The notes under the pieces were generated by a model, which saw only the letters and a list, made by a program, of their open reading frames with translations, searched no databases and had not been told where the DNA came from. Of a stretch of DNA of 64,000 bases, positions 1 to 12,500 are shown one piece after another; position 1 is the first letter of the stretch, and each line of letters begins with the position of its first letter. The position numbers and the translations under genes are program-made. This stretch comes from Marthasterias glacialis. Its lineage: Eukaryota > Echinodermata > Asteroidea > Forcipulatida > Asteriidae. Where the stretch lies: contig OU452222.1 in the NCBI GenBank assembly GCA_911728455.2, positions 8,950,108-9,014,107 of the forward strand, written 5' to 3'.

Positions 1-346
1 TACTTGAACAGCCCCAGCTTACTTGAACAGCCCCCTTTACTCACTCCTTTTCCTGTGTTTATTTCATTATTTTATTCATTGGCCTTGTTTATCTTTTGCA
101 TTATTATTTTCCCCCAATTGATTATGTTTATTGTATTGTAAGTTTGGAAATAATTGTGTTATTGAATTGCATTGAATTGATGTAAAGTCTGAATTCAGAT
201 AAACGTCTGAAATTTCTCATCCTTGAATCAATGTACATGTACAATCAAAAGAACTACACAATTGCCACATCTAATCAGTGTTGACTCCTAAACATTGAAC
301 ATGTTAGAAATGGTGCTACAACTCCAGCACCGATGTCTACACTCAC

Positions 347-501
347 CTCCGATTTAAGGTAATGGTCTAGCTCAGCATTCATCACCACTGCATAGGTATT
401 TGCATCGTTGAATTCAGGGGAGTTGCTACTGGTTACTATGGTGGTATCGTGATCGTTGAAATCAAAGAAACGATAGACGACATAGGGATTGGGCTGTACA
501 C
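347..501 (-). other. RPGRIP1L: RPGRIP1L second C2 domain, first part (exon 23)
   Basis: This exon encodes [17 protein letters not shown] followed by SSNSPEFND and ends LDHYLKSE. It is the start of the second (central) C2 domain of the family, which contributes to nephrocystin-4 binding in vertebrates. Exon 22 (3018-3207) supplies the preceding linker and first strand ([12 protein letters not shown]). Phase is 1 at the acceptor and 0 at the donor. The rest of the domain is beyond the left edge. Confidence 0.9.
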
Positions 502-3500
502 CTAATGAGGAATAAATCAAGTATATGAAGGTAATCAATATGGATCATAGCAACTATTAGACACCCTTAATTCGCGAGCAAAGTGACCCTAACCCTAACC
601 CTAATTCAAGCTAGTCAACGAAACAAGAACTACAAAGTAGAGGTACAATTATCGAGCAACAAAAATTCTGGTTCAGTACGATAATGCAGCGCGATGCATG
701 CGAGCTGGGCAGTCGTCCAGTCGTGATACGTCACTTCCTGCCGAGGTCACAGGCACTTCCTTAACAATGGATTATGCGACCTTGCATAGAAACCGGACGA
801 CTGCCCAGCTCGCATGCATCGCGCTGCATTATCGTACCGAACCAGAGTTTTTGTAGCTCGATACTTGTACCTCTACTTTGTAGTTCTTGTTTCGCTGACT
901 AGCTTGAATACTTCCAAGGAATTGCCCTGTTGTATTGTCAAAACGAAACTTCACCAGATGATTGGATTTTAGGGCAATTTCACCACGACAAATCACTTTG
1001 GAATAATCAGCAAAAAAGACTACCATACCATAATGCGTTGCAGCCATCTTTCTGAGCGGCGATGGGGCGATGGGTCGCATATGCGAGATCGAGTGTGGTC
1101 TTGGATCCCACAGTACAGTCATGCGCTGTGCGTGATCCGGTCGTTAAGAAAATGCCCTGAGGTCACCTCGATTACGTCACCACTTCGCACACGAATAATA
1201 AGCAGATTTGGGATTGACCCAATGGGAGACTTTTGACAGGTCTGAGCATGCACACACAACATGCTCTGAAGTTCTGAGCATCATACTACTAGTGAGAACC
1301 GTGAAAAAGGAATGTCCAAAAGTCTCCCGGGGTGGATTTCACAAAAATAGTCCTAACTTAGGACTAGTCCTCACTGTTGACTAGTCCCATATGTTAGGAC
1401 GAGTTACTTGTCCCAACTCGAGATAAGACTAGTCCTAGCGCTTTGTGAAATCCATACCGGATCACCTAATGTCATTGCCCACAATAAATCTTGGTTGTAC
1501 CATTTTAGGAGTCAGATTCTCTGTGTGTTGCTGTGTGGTGAGCATTTTAGGCAATGCACACGTGGTTAAGACACACACCGTAACTTTACATGCAATTTGA
1601 CTCCCAAAAATGACAGACCATAGGTTGACAGTAGCCCCATGTGACGTCAGTGCATGAGGTCTATACAGTCACAGTGGCTAGATCACACAGGACTAATGTA
1701 TGATTTGTGTTTTTGTCCATACACCAATGTGTGTTAAACACTCTATACTCAGTACTTCCCCCCCCCCCCCCCGAGTCCTGTGAAAAAAAAATCCACAGGC
1801 ATATTCCTTGGGTGGGATTCAGAAATCAACATTTATTATAATGGTTGTGGTACCCGCTGCTAACAGGATTCAAACTGTCTCTAGCTACCAGGCAGTCTCG
1901 GTTGTCTAGTTGGTAAGACATCTGCTCTAGAATGGCGGGGGTCGTGGGTTCGAATCCAACCCGAGGAATATGCCTGTGGATTTTTTTTTCACAGGAGTCG
2001 GGAAAGTACTGTGTATACAGTGCTTAACACACATCGGTGTATGGACAAAAACACAAATAATATTCTTTATCCTCGATGCAGTATATTAACATATATTATA
2101 AGAGCAAAGTACTTATGACCATATGTAACATGGAATGTAACAGACTAAAAATGAGAACAGAGATAGTTTATTTTCCATTTTGAACCAGTGGGATCTGTGC
2201 TCAGCCAGCGCTGTACAAAATTACAGTACACCAGAAGTTCTTTACAGAGAAGTCGCTTCGGAACAACTGAATAAAATTTATGGAAAATATCCACAGGAGG
2301 CTGGACACTGCATTTCTGGGCTGTGAGACACTACTTGTAAATGAAGAGTATTTAAAAGAACCCGTAAAAAAACTAAACCCCAAAAGGATATATGAGAATG
2401 AGACTGGGTGACACTTGAGCAGGTCACCCAGGCTCACTTAATAAAAAAATTAAAAACTTTTGGCATATTTTATCTTATACAGCGCTGACTGTGCACGAAT
2501 CCCACTCTGGATAAAAAGGAAACTATTTAACCAACTCTTGTCTCTTTCCAGACTTGTTTTTTATGCTTGTTAAACATAAAAAGTGTTTACCAGTTTTTCT
2601 AAGACCTTTTTTCTGGAGAAAAAATCTCTAGTACCTTGTTCCTTTTCACGTTATACGTAGATTTATATTCTTTAGTATATTTTATTGAACATTATGCTAA
2701 GAGTAACATCTTGTTTATATCAATACACAATTTATATTGTTTTATCATATTATCATAAGATTTATCATATTTCATCAAGTTCTTCCAATTCAAACTTAAA
2801 CAAAAATAAGTACAAGCGAGTTCTCAGTTTTCTGTACAGTAGAGCCCATGTGGTTCCCTATGCCTTATTTAAACATCACAATGAAAAAATATATATATAG
2901 GAAGAGCACCAGTCTGTTTTGGACCTAAGCCTCATTATGGTTCATGCATGAAGCTTAAGAGAGTCAAAATGGCTGCTTCATGACATGGATCTGCAGAACT
3001 GTCGTCTGGTTCCTTACCTTCTCGTCTTGCCTTCAGACTGCTACACCTGACCACCTTGATAGTCAGCTCGTTCATATTAGTATCCCTCTGCTGCCCACTA
3101 GTGTTATCATCCCCACCTTGGGCTCCCCTAGGCTGGTCCAGGGTTGCTAAGGCTTGATTGATGGCCTTAGTGTTTGATGTTATGTAACCCATGGCTTTCA
3201 CTCTTTCCTACAGACACACAAAACATAAGAAAAAATTCACATTTGAAAAGAGACAACATCCTCCCCATCACTTCCTTCAATGAATCAATCCACTGTGAAG
3301 AAGCCTCCACCGAATTTCATCAAGCTGATAAGCACGTAAGTTTTCTAAGAACAGAAAATATTGTTTTTTTAGTACAGCTTCAATCTTTCTTAAATGTCCT
3401 CTTGACAAGTCAGTATGTCACTTGTGCGTAGGCCTACATTTGTGTGTCGTTTTAAGTCACTGATTTCATTTTTCAAAGGCATTTTTTATGACAGAAACTG

Positions 3501-6500
3501 ATAATTTTGACTGCGATTCAAGTCTTTGCAAAACATTTAGGCAAGTCCAATGATTATTGCCACTGAAGAAGACATTTGTATCACTCAATGTGATTTCTAT
3601 GTGATTTTAAGTGAAATCTTATCTTTGTGGAAACATGTGAGAATGAAAACTTACTCTGAACAGCCTCAATGCTTGATCCATTGGTACTCTAAGACGTACC
3701 CAGAATTCTACCACACCAAAGTTTACCCCTGCACGACCGGACTCCACACCTGTAAAAAAAAAACATTTCAACAAAACTTTCATGCGTTCTTTAAGTGAGT
3801 TGGCCGCAACATTGTGTAGCTTTAGTTTCTTGGTAATTCTAATGTGTCAAGCAAGTAGTGGTATCCAGCACTCTTTTGTAAAAATGTTGGCAAGTTGTTT
3901 TTGATTTATTTTGTTACACTACAAAAAGGGTGCTAAAGTGATATCTTATGATTTAATAATTTAATTGACGAAAACAAGTTTAACTTGTTGAAAAAATCAA
4001 CACATCTTGGAGCTGTGTTGCTTTCGGCACGGATCGGAGCTTGACAATTTGAAAAAGCTTTAAGAGCCTGACCCTTCCCTCAAAGGGGCAATCACCTAAA
4101 AGCTGAGCAGTGCCATGGACCCTTCCGTGGGGTTTCTCCAACAGATCTCTGAAGCGGAGCTGGCATGCTGCGATGGTGCGGAACTCTGTCCCTACAGCCT
4201 GGTGGACCTCAAGAGTCGTGGAGCCCTTCATCAGATGATGAAGGAAGAAATCATCGACCGTCACCTTGTACTGAGATGTGAAATCATACTGTGGTCTGGA
4301 AATCAAAAGTGATGACAGTTTTTATTTACCCTTTATAAATTACAGTATCACAGGTTGGTGTCCAGTGAGAAAAAAAGAAGTGGGGACTCAAGACAAACTC
4401 AAATCAAAGGTACCATTTCCATTGAGGGCAGTAGAGTGCGTTCCATTTTAATTGATGTAAGAGTTACATTGAGATTAAGCTAAACAGTACTTTTTGTTTT
4501 ACCCTATACTGTTACACTGATGTATGACTTTATACTCAGTGCTTTACCAGCCCTGCCGACAAAATCAACAGGCACCTCGAGCAGGATTCGAGCCTAAGTC
4601 CTTCTGCAACTAGAGCAGATAACGCATGTTGAAAGCATAAAAACAAAATACAGGTTGAAAAATTGTTAAGACTTGTCAAATATTCAAAACACTCCTCCTT
4701 TACTTCCCAACAGCGACAAACTTCCAAACACAGTCCTGCCGATAGACCTTATGCACTTGATGTCACTGCAGTGGGGGCGCCCTCTCAAAGTGGTCAAAAA
4801 GGAGGTTGCTCATTGGCCCACTGTGTGTGATGGGCATACATAGCTGTGCGTTTTCCATTGTTTCGTCATCATTTTACCTCTAAGATGGCAGCATGAAGAC
4901 GTCAATGCATAAGGTCCATTGGAATCAAGAAGGGTTTTCTTGTGTTTACCTGTCTCCCTTGACAACCGGCGTAGATTGCAGTTCAAACTCAAAGAACTCA
5001 TACGTGACAAAGGTGGACGGATCATCATCACCAAGGACCTTCAAGCCATCTCTGCTATATGAAATCTGATCATGATTGTAGAGAGTAAAGAGTGAATAAA
5101 AGTAAATGGTTGTTTTGGTGTTTATAATACGCTAACTTCAATGATGTTTTTAAGATAAAACTACAACATTTACTGTTACAAATTCAAAATATTATTTAGC
5201 AAGTTATGATGGTTACAAAGTTTGTAGTTATACAGTTACTGTCAACAGCTGGACAACATAGCATTAATTTGTACCAATGTTTGAAAGCATATAAATATTA
5301 AGTGCATTAATTTTTCACAATGTATAATGGCAAAAAGGCTGACAAATATTTCGTCGAAGCATTGCGTCTGCCCTGGGACAACCCGGTTGTATATATTTGT
5401 AAAACCGCAAGGTGGTATTTCTCTGCTGTTTGAAGCATAAGATGGTTTTCATATGGGAGGCTGGTGAATGTTTGTCATGATCCTGTTGACATTACATGAT
5501 CCCAAACTCCCCGTGCGTCGCTTGGCTGCGAGTTAAATTTTTTTTAGTAAACCGCTTTTTGGGAAAAATGGCCTCTCCTGGGTAAACTGATGAGGGCGCA
5601 CTGTATTGCGAATTGCACAAATTGAACTTATCAAAGTTGAACTACAACAATATTTAGTATGTTTATATTTAGGGGTGAACAAAGAAAAATTGCCTGGAGT
5701 GGGATTGGAACCTGTGACCTCTGGGTTTACCTGTTCTACATCTAAGCTATCTAGCCCTAATGTTGGCGGTCTCCCTATTTTGTCAATATCTTTGTTTGGG
5801 GGGTGCCAGTCAGAAGTCATACAGCCATATACTGCCATATAGCCGTGGATCCCATCCAGTTTATGATGCAACCTGGGAAGGTGCATTGTAAGGGATAACT
5901 TTTAGAGATGAAATTTTTTCTTTTAAATATCAAGTAATAAACCACACGCGGGTCATTTCCCTTCTGTTTTTTTATGATATAATAATCATACAAACGTATA
6001 CTTACTTTACTGATGTGAAGTTCCAGGATGTTCTGGCCTCGTTCCAGTTTGACCGTCTCGTCAATCTCCTCATACTCGTCTTCCTGATAGTACAAACGGA
6101 TTGATTTATTTAGAGGGATAATACATCATTAGATTTTTGAAAAGTACATTAATCCAATCTTCTAGTTTTAGATAAACACACCAAACAAACAACTCGTGAA
6201 AAGTTCATCAAATTCAAGGATCAGCTTTCAGTGAAAACAACAAAAGAACGTTCAAAGTTTTGTAAGGAATTTTGTGCATATATTCATGTTTATTTTGATT
6301 GCTGTAAACAAAAAAATGCAACAGTGATTTTAGGGATCATTTAAATGAACAATGAAAAATATGTAACACAAAAGTGCTTATTCCAAACAATGGAAAGATC
6401 TATATTCTATCAAAAGACCATTCCAATTCATGGTACTGGAAGTATGGGTCGTATTTTTTAAGACATCGTCTCATTTCTTTATACTTCTGGCAAAAAAAAC

Positions 6501-9500
6501 ACATTTGAACTTACATCAGCAATATCTGTGACCTTGTACTGTTTAGTGCCATATGCAACATCACGCAGCTGTCTCTCTAATTTCTAAATAAGGAAGAAAA
6601 ATCAGTCAAGTTTGAGCAGATTATCAGGCCATTGGGACCTGACCCATGAGAGGATGAACTGTGGGCGTCCTTCCCAAACCACAATCAAGACCCTGATGAA
6701 GGACAGTGGTGCCATGACTGCTGATGAACTCAAGACACTGATGACGGAACAGCACATATCCGTCATTGTGCCCAACTCAAGTGCAAGTTGTAGTCGATGA
6801 TGGAGATGCAAATCAACGATGATAGAGCGCCGAAGGCGCAAGATGGGGAACTGGAGCTCTATCTATTGTTGGAACGTGAAATACGCATGGGCACCATTTC
6901 AGCAAGTGATTGCTTTGTTTCCCATTGATAGCAATGGTCATTGTCTGCACCGATCTATTGTTGTATCAATAGAGTTACTTGTTGAAATGGCGTCCAGTGG
7001 GATTTCACATTTCAGCGCTCTTTAATCTTGATGCAAATGCCCTACACCCTACCTGTGTAAAAATCGTTAGTATGCAGTTGCTATAATTGGCTGTGGTTAA
7101 TGGATCAGTCTATCCTGTCAATACATCAAATGTTTACATTTGCAGCATGAGGACCATTCTTTCTACTTCAGCCTCTAAAGCTTGCATAGTTTTTCCGGTA
7201 GTTTCACAAAAATCACAGATTTCAAAAATCACAGATTTCACAGAAGCCCAAAGAAAAACTTGCATTTCCTTTGGGCTTCTCATAATAGTTGCAGCCAAGC
7301 TAAGTAGCATTGTCCTCTGGTGGAATTACATCACACTTATCACCAGTTATCGGTTCCTCCTGCCACAATGAGCTGCAGTGGTAGGCGGTTTATGGATTCT
7401 TTACTTTCTCTTCCATAAATGACTACAATGCTTTGGTCTTACCTTAATCCTTGCTGCTCTAATATCCAGTAGCTGTGCATACTCCTCTAGCTTAGTCTCG
7501 TATTCTTGCTTATAATCATCAAGCCGTGTAGTAGCACCCTCTACCTCAATCTGATCATGAAAATACTTTAGTTAGAATCAAGAATTTCTTTGAAGCAATG
7601 ATGTAACTCAAAAAAAGCTCCCGCCAGCTATTCTCCTCCCAAGTATTTCACAGGAAACCTACATTGATGATCAAGTTTGATCAAGGACCATATCTAACCA
7701 TAGTTGGACTAACTCTGATCGAACCCACGCAAGTCGACGATGGTTGGACTAGTCTAGTCGACTATTCACGACCAGCCTATTGAGGTTGGTCACATCAATT
7801 GTTACCAATAGCTGTTTCATAAGCACAGTGCAGAGGGGACCAGTTATCAGAAAGTAATAATGTTGATTTTGCCGTTTTCTCACGGTCACATGGACGTGAC
7901 ATGACTAGAGTCCTTCACACTTCAACTTCAGTGTGCATGCACTACGTACGTCACTAACCAACCACTAGTTAACCATTGGTCCTTGATCCAATTTGCTCAA
8001 AATTTCTTCATGGTGCAAAGGGTTCTCTCCAGGACTGTTTTTTTATTGGTGTTGGTGTTTTAATTGGTTAGAGATTCAAGAAGTGCAAAGCCCTGGTGTC
8101 CGCTGCCGACTGAAGGGTGCGGGGAAAGCTTAAGGGTCCTCAAGAAAAATGTTGAGTTTTACAGGGGTGAGAGTCATTGCTGACTAAAAGGTCTGAAACT
8201 ACGATCCCAATTTTAGGAGGTATGTTGAAAAGATGGGGTGACATCCTTTTGGTAACCCCTGGAGTTATAGATTTCAAAGAGCTTTTGGGAACAGTATGCT
8301 CAGCAATAGAGAACTAGATCAAAGAGCATAAACTGCTTAAGAGATTTCTTATCTCTTGGAATACGACAGTGTAAAAGGATCAAGACAATCATTAGTGGCA
8401 ATACATACCTGGTAATCTCTGTTGATCTTGTGTTGAAGGATGAGCATATTTCTGGTCTTCTCTAACTCACTGACTGTCTCTGCATGCTCAGCTTGTAATG
8501 TAATCACCTGCATCTTCAGATCTGATGAAACAAATTCAAATATTCAAATATTCAAATGTTCAAAAATACGCAGTTTTTATATAACGCATTATCACACCTG
8601 AGGGCATTTCAAAGCGCTCAGTAATTTTGTCTACAAGGTATGTAGTGCTATGTATGATATATAAGACACATTGATTAACATAGCACCATGTAATGGTTAC
8701 AAGGTGCTGTGGTGCAATCTGCAACCAACCATACCAGAAACCACAGGGGTAAACCCCGTCTTCTCTTAACAGTAAGTGTAACTGGGTTCTTTTAGGTGCA
8801 TTACACAACACGCAGGACCTACGGCTTTACGTCCCATCCGAAGGAAGAAGCAACAATGATCAGAAACACCAGAGCTGGAGTCTAGAGCGCTTGACCGCTC
8901 GACCGTGACACGCCATGAAATGGTGTTTATATCCATGTGAATATCTGGGTGGCGTCTGGAACCCAGTGTTTTTAACTTGAACACCCTGCATCTTCTAGTC
9001 GTGCCCAGACTCTTTAAATGAGCGAGCTCACTTGCATATTAGTACAACCACAAGCCAGGCAACTCCGACCTGAAACATGTTTTAAGCTTTGGTCATTGGT
9101 TAAGCATTTTCACATGTTTGGTTCAGCCGCGACGACACAGCTGTTCCGACCAAACTGTAACTGAGATGTTAGCTTGGTTTCAAGATGGCCGATTCTACAA
9201 ACTAACGATAATGCACAACATAGCAACATATGCTTTGAAATGATGTATTTTTATATTGTAAATCATTCAAAAATACCACTCACAGATACTAGTGACAATT
9301 GAGCCTATACAAAGGAAATTAAACAGGGCCCACAGTGAGTGCCTCAAGTACAGGATGTCGCAATTTTATGGGTCGTACTGCGGAACCCACAGAGTGAAAA
9401 GGTTAAGGCAAACTCTTACCTTTATTCATCTCCTCATCCACTTTCTCCAGAAACTCCAGATCCTGACTTACTTTCTCTTTCCGTTTCTAAAACATTGACA

Positions 9501-12500
9501 AAAGCCAAACTAATATATGAGGTATTTTGTGTGGTTTCTCTGCTAAATCTGGTTTTGTTGTTTAAAAATATTTTGAAGGGAAAAAAAAAAAAACCTGAGA
9601 GATATACAACAAGGTTTAAAATTAAGTGCAGAAAAACTGTGAACTTCACTTCTCATCAATTGTTACTAAACTAAAAAACCTTTCAAAAATAATCCACGTA
9701 AAACTAGCAAAAATCATTGTTTTTGTTTTTTATTCATTTATCTTTTTTTATGGAGTCCCCGAATGAAGACTAGCTGGTTGTTTACATGTTAATGAAGCTC
9801 TTTGAACAATAACAGCCATTAAAAAGGAAAATTCACTACTCACAATTTTGCAAGAAATTAAAATGTTTAAATTTGTAAATACTGTTTTTCTGGTCGAGTA
9901 CCGAGTAACAAACATCGAGTCTGAGTCCCAAGTCAGAGTCCAGATGGTTGATTTAGAGTCCCTGTCCAAGTCATTGACCATCAGGACTCAAGTCCAAGTC
10001 TGAGTCATCAAAAATGTGACTCGAGTCATACAATACTTCCTACTAGTGGCATGTAATGGCCAAGTGGTAAAGTGCACTGGACTGAAGCTCTGGTGTTTCT
10101 GATCAGCAGAGTGTGGCTTTGAGTCCTGGTCTTGACACTTGTGTCCTTAAGCAAGACACTTAACCATTATTGCTTCGTCCTCAGGATAGGACGTAAAGCA
10201 GCAGGTCCCGTGGGTTGTGTAATGCACGTGAAAGAACCCAGTTACACTTATCACTAAGAGAAGGGGTTTGCCCCTATGTTGCTGGCAGTGGCTGCTAAAT
10301 GCACCGCAGCAACTTGTAAACCCTGATAAGGCGCTACATAAATGGGTCTCATAATTCAAAACAATTACTTTAAAAAACAGTCTTATTAAAAAGTAAAAAT
10401 AAATGACTTGAGTACCTAATTGTTGGTAGATACGTGGGCTGTAAAAGACTCTGGTATTAGTATAATGCAGTGTAGTGCATGAATTGATTGTTGTTACCTT
10501 GACGATTATCAGAGCTTCTTCAAGCTCTTGGAAGTCGATGGCACTCTCCTTAGTAAAGAATCTCATCTTGTCTTGCAGCTCATCCAGTTGTTGTCTGACC
10601 TGGTAATAGTTAACTTGAAGTTGCTGATTCTCCTTCTGTAACTTCTCATATTGCTCTGTTGAGAAAACACATCAGGAATACATGGAGTGAAATGTTCTTG
10701 ACTGTTGGCCCAACCAGTTAAAGCCTTGTCAATCGAGGCAATTTTTACAAACAACTTGGAGGCATAAGGAATACTTCAGTGGCACATTCAACATTTTCCT
10801 ATCCTGTTGGTAAGTCACTACGTCATACGCCCGCGCATTGCAGGGATGAGATTTGCCATAAATGTAAAAATTCCTGAAAATGATTTGCAGGCCTGTGTTC
10901 CCCCTAGACCTAGAACCTACTCGATGTTACAATTAAGGGGTTTACAGACTCTGTGTATCACCAGAAGAACAAAACTTCAGGTTTGGACACAATGTGGACT
11001 ACTCCTTTCTCCCTTTGACTACTTTACTTCTTTGAAGAATATTTGAAGTCTCAAGGATTTTTGAGAAAATCCTGAAATCAGGAAAAATCCTGAGAAATCT
11101 TATGCCTGGAATTGGTAGTACGCACTACATTTCGCTTACTTCCGTTTTTTTTAAATTTTTTATGGAAGTCGCCAGACACACAAGGCCAGCAAGCCACTCG
11201 GTGTGAGCTACAAATCAACTGTTTTTTTCCAGGGGCCATTGCCACGTACTCCTGGGGCTGAAACAGGGTAACCCCCTTTACAGTCCGTAAGGATGTAGGC
11301 TTGGGTATCATCCATCAGAAGCCTGGCTGGTAGAGCAGAAGGCTTTACCTCCCCAACTTTTACGGAGCAATTATGGTTAAGTGCCTTGCTCAAGGACACA
11401 AATGTCAAGACCGGGACTCGAACCCACACTCCGATGACTCAGCCACCAGAGCTTGAGTCCGATGCACTAACCACTCGGCCACGACAAGCTGGCATTCATT
11501 TGTGTATAATTAAACCTAAAATCCTAAAGGAATATTTAGTGTCTGCACAACACATGTGGTAATTACAACTAGCCAGCTTAGTTAGTTTTTGCGTAAATCG
11601 TTCTAGAAAACAACGGGTTTTACAACTGCGCACTCAACTGCCTCCTTGCCCCCTTGGTCCTCAATAAGACATTTAAGAGTAAGATTTGAATACTGTCTGG
11701 TACAATGACTTGCTCAGTCACAAATGAATGCTTAAATTTGAATTCATCAGACTATAGACCATGCAATCGGTGACATCATATGTTTAAAAAAGAGTCACAG
11801 AGCCTGGACTTTCTGCAGGCATGATTTGTACACAGCTCAAGGGAAGAAAACATACAAATTACATTTTATGGAAATTGTATAAAATTTTGATTCAAGAAAG
11901 GGGGCACATCTCTAGACTTATGCAGCTGTTATTTTTATAACTCTTGAGTTTATGTGGAAATTATGGCACAAAATGTAAAAATTCCCATATGATCATTGTA
12001 GTATCTTGCCTGCCAGAAAGGCCCTGGAATATACTCTTTTTGTAAACAAGGGTTACATGGTCCATAGAGACAGTCGCCATGTCACTTGATTTGGGGCAAG
12101 CTTTTGCATAGTTACACAAGACACGGCAACCACCCATACACAGTTTTGAATGAATGTGTATGGCACAATGGTCCCAGGGTTTGCTCATCTGGAGGTTGCT
12201 ATACAAAAGCTTGCGCCGAACCATGAGACATAGCAACTGTCTCTATAGTCCGAGGAATTCAAATTTAAGCAGTAACTTGTGACTAAGCAAGTTACTGTAC
12301 CAGACATTTTTCAAATCTAACTCACAATTGGGTAATTGGGATACACTCATGTACAAAAAGGTTTCACATGATGTCAACCGAGACCTTTTTCTAATGCTGC
12401 ATACACACGCTGGAAATCATTCAACAGAAGACGCGTCAGCCATGAAGTTTGTACATGGCTGGACCCAACATGGCTGCGAAACTAACTTTTCCCAAATTCA

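Larger units (their letters stand above)
3655..6083 (-). other. RPGRIP1L: RPGRIP1L first C2 domain (exons 18-21)
   Basis: Residues about 589-751. The stretch begins with [19 protein letters not shown], continues through [17 protein letters not shown] and [18 protein letters not shown], and closes with [15 protein letters not shown]. It corresponds to the first C2 domain of RPGRIP1/RPGRIP1L. The acceptor of exon 4950-5065 is placed at 5066 because the nearer AG dinucleotides give an early stop, whereas this one keeps the frame and gives the expected residues. Confidence 0.88.

Noticed and set aside
829..1122. Minus-strand open frame as a further RPGRIP1L exon
   Set aside because: Exons 3018-3207 and 347-501 join in phase without it, and its residues match no part of the family.
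1890..1975. tRNA gene (also at 35590 and 5700) because of B-box-like GGTTCGAATCC
   Set aside because: Stems do not pair well and each sequence continues into a SINE body shared by other copies.
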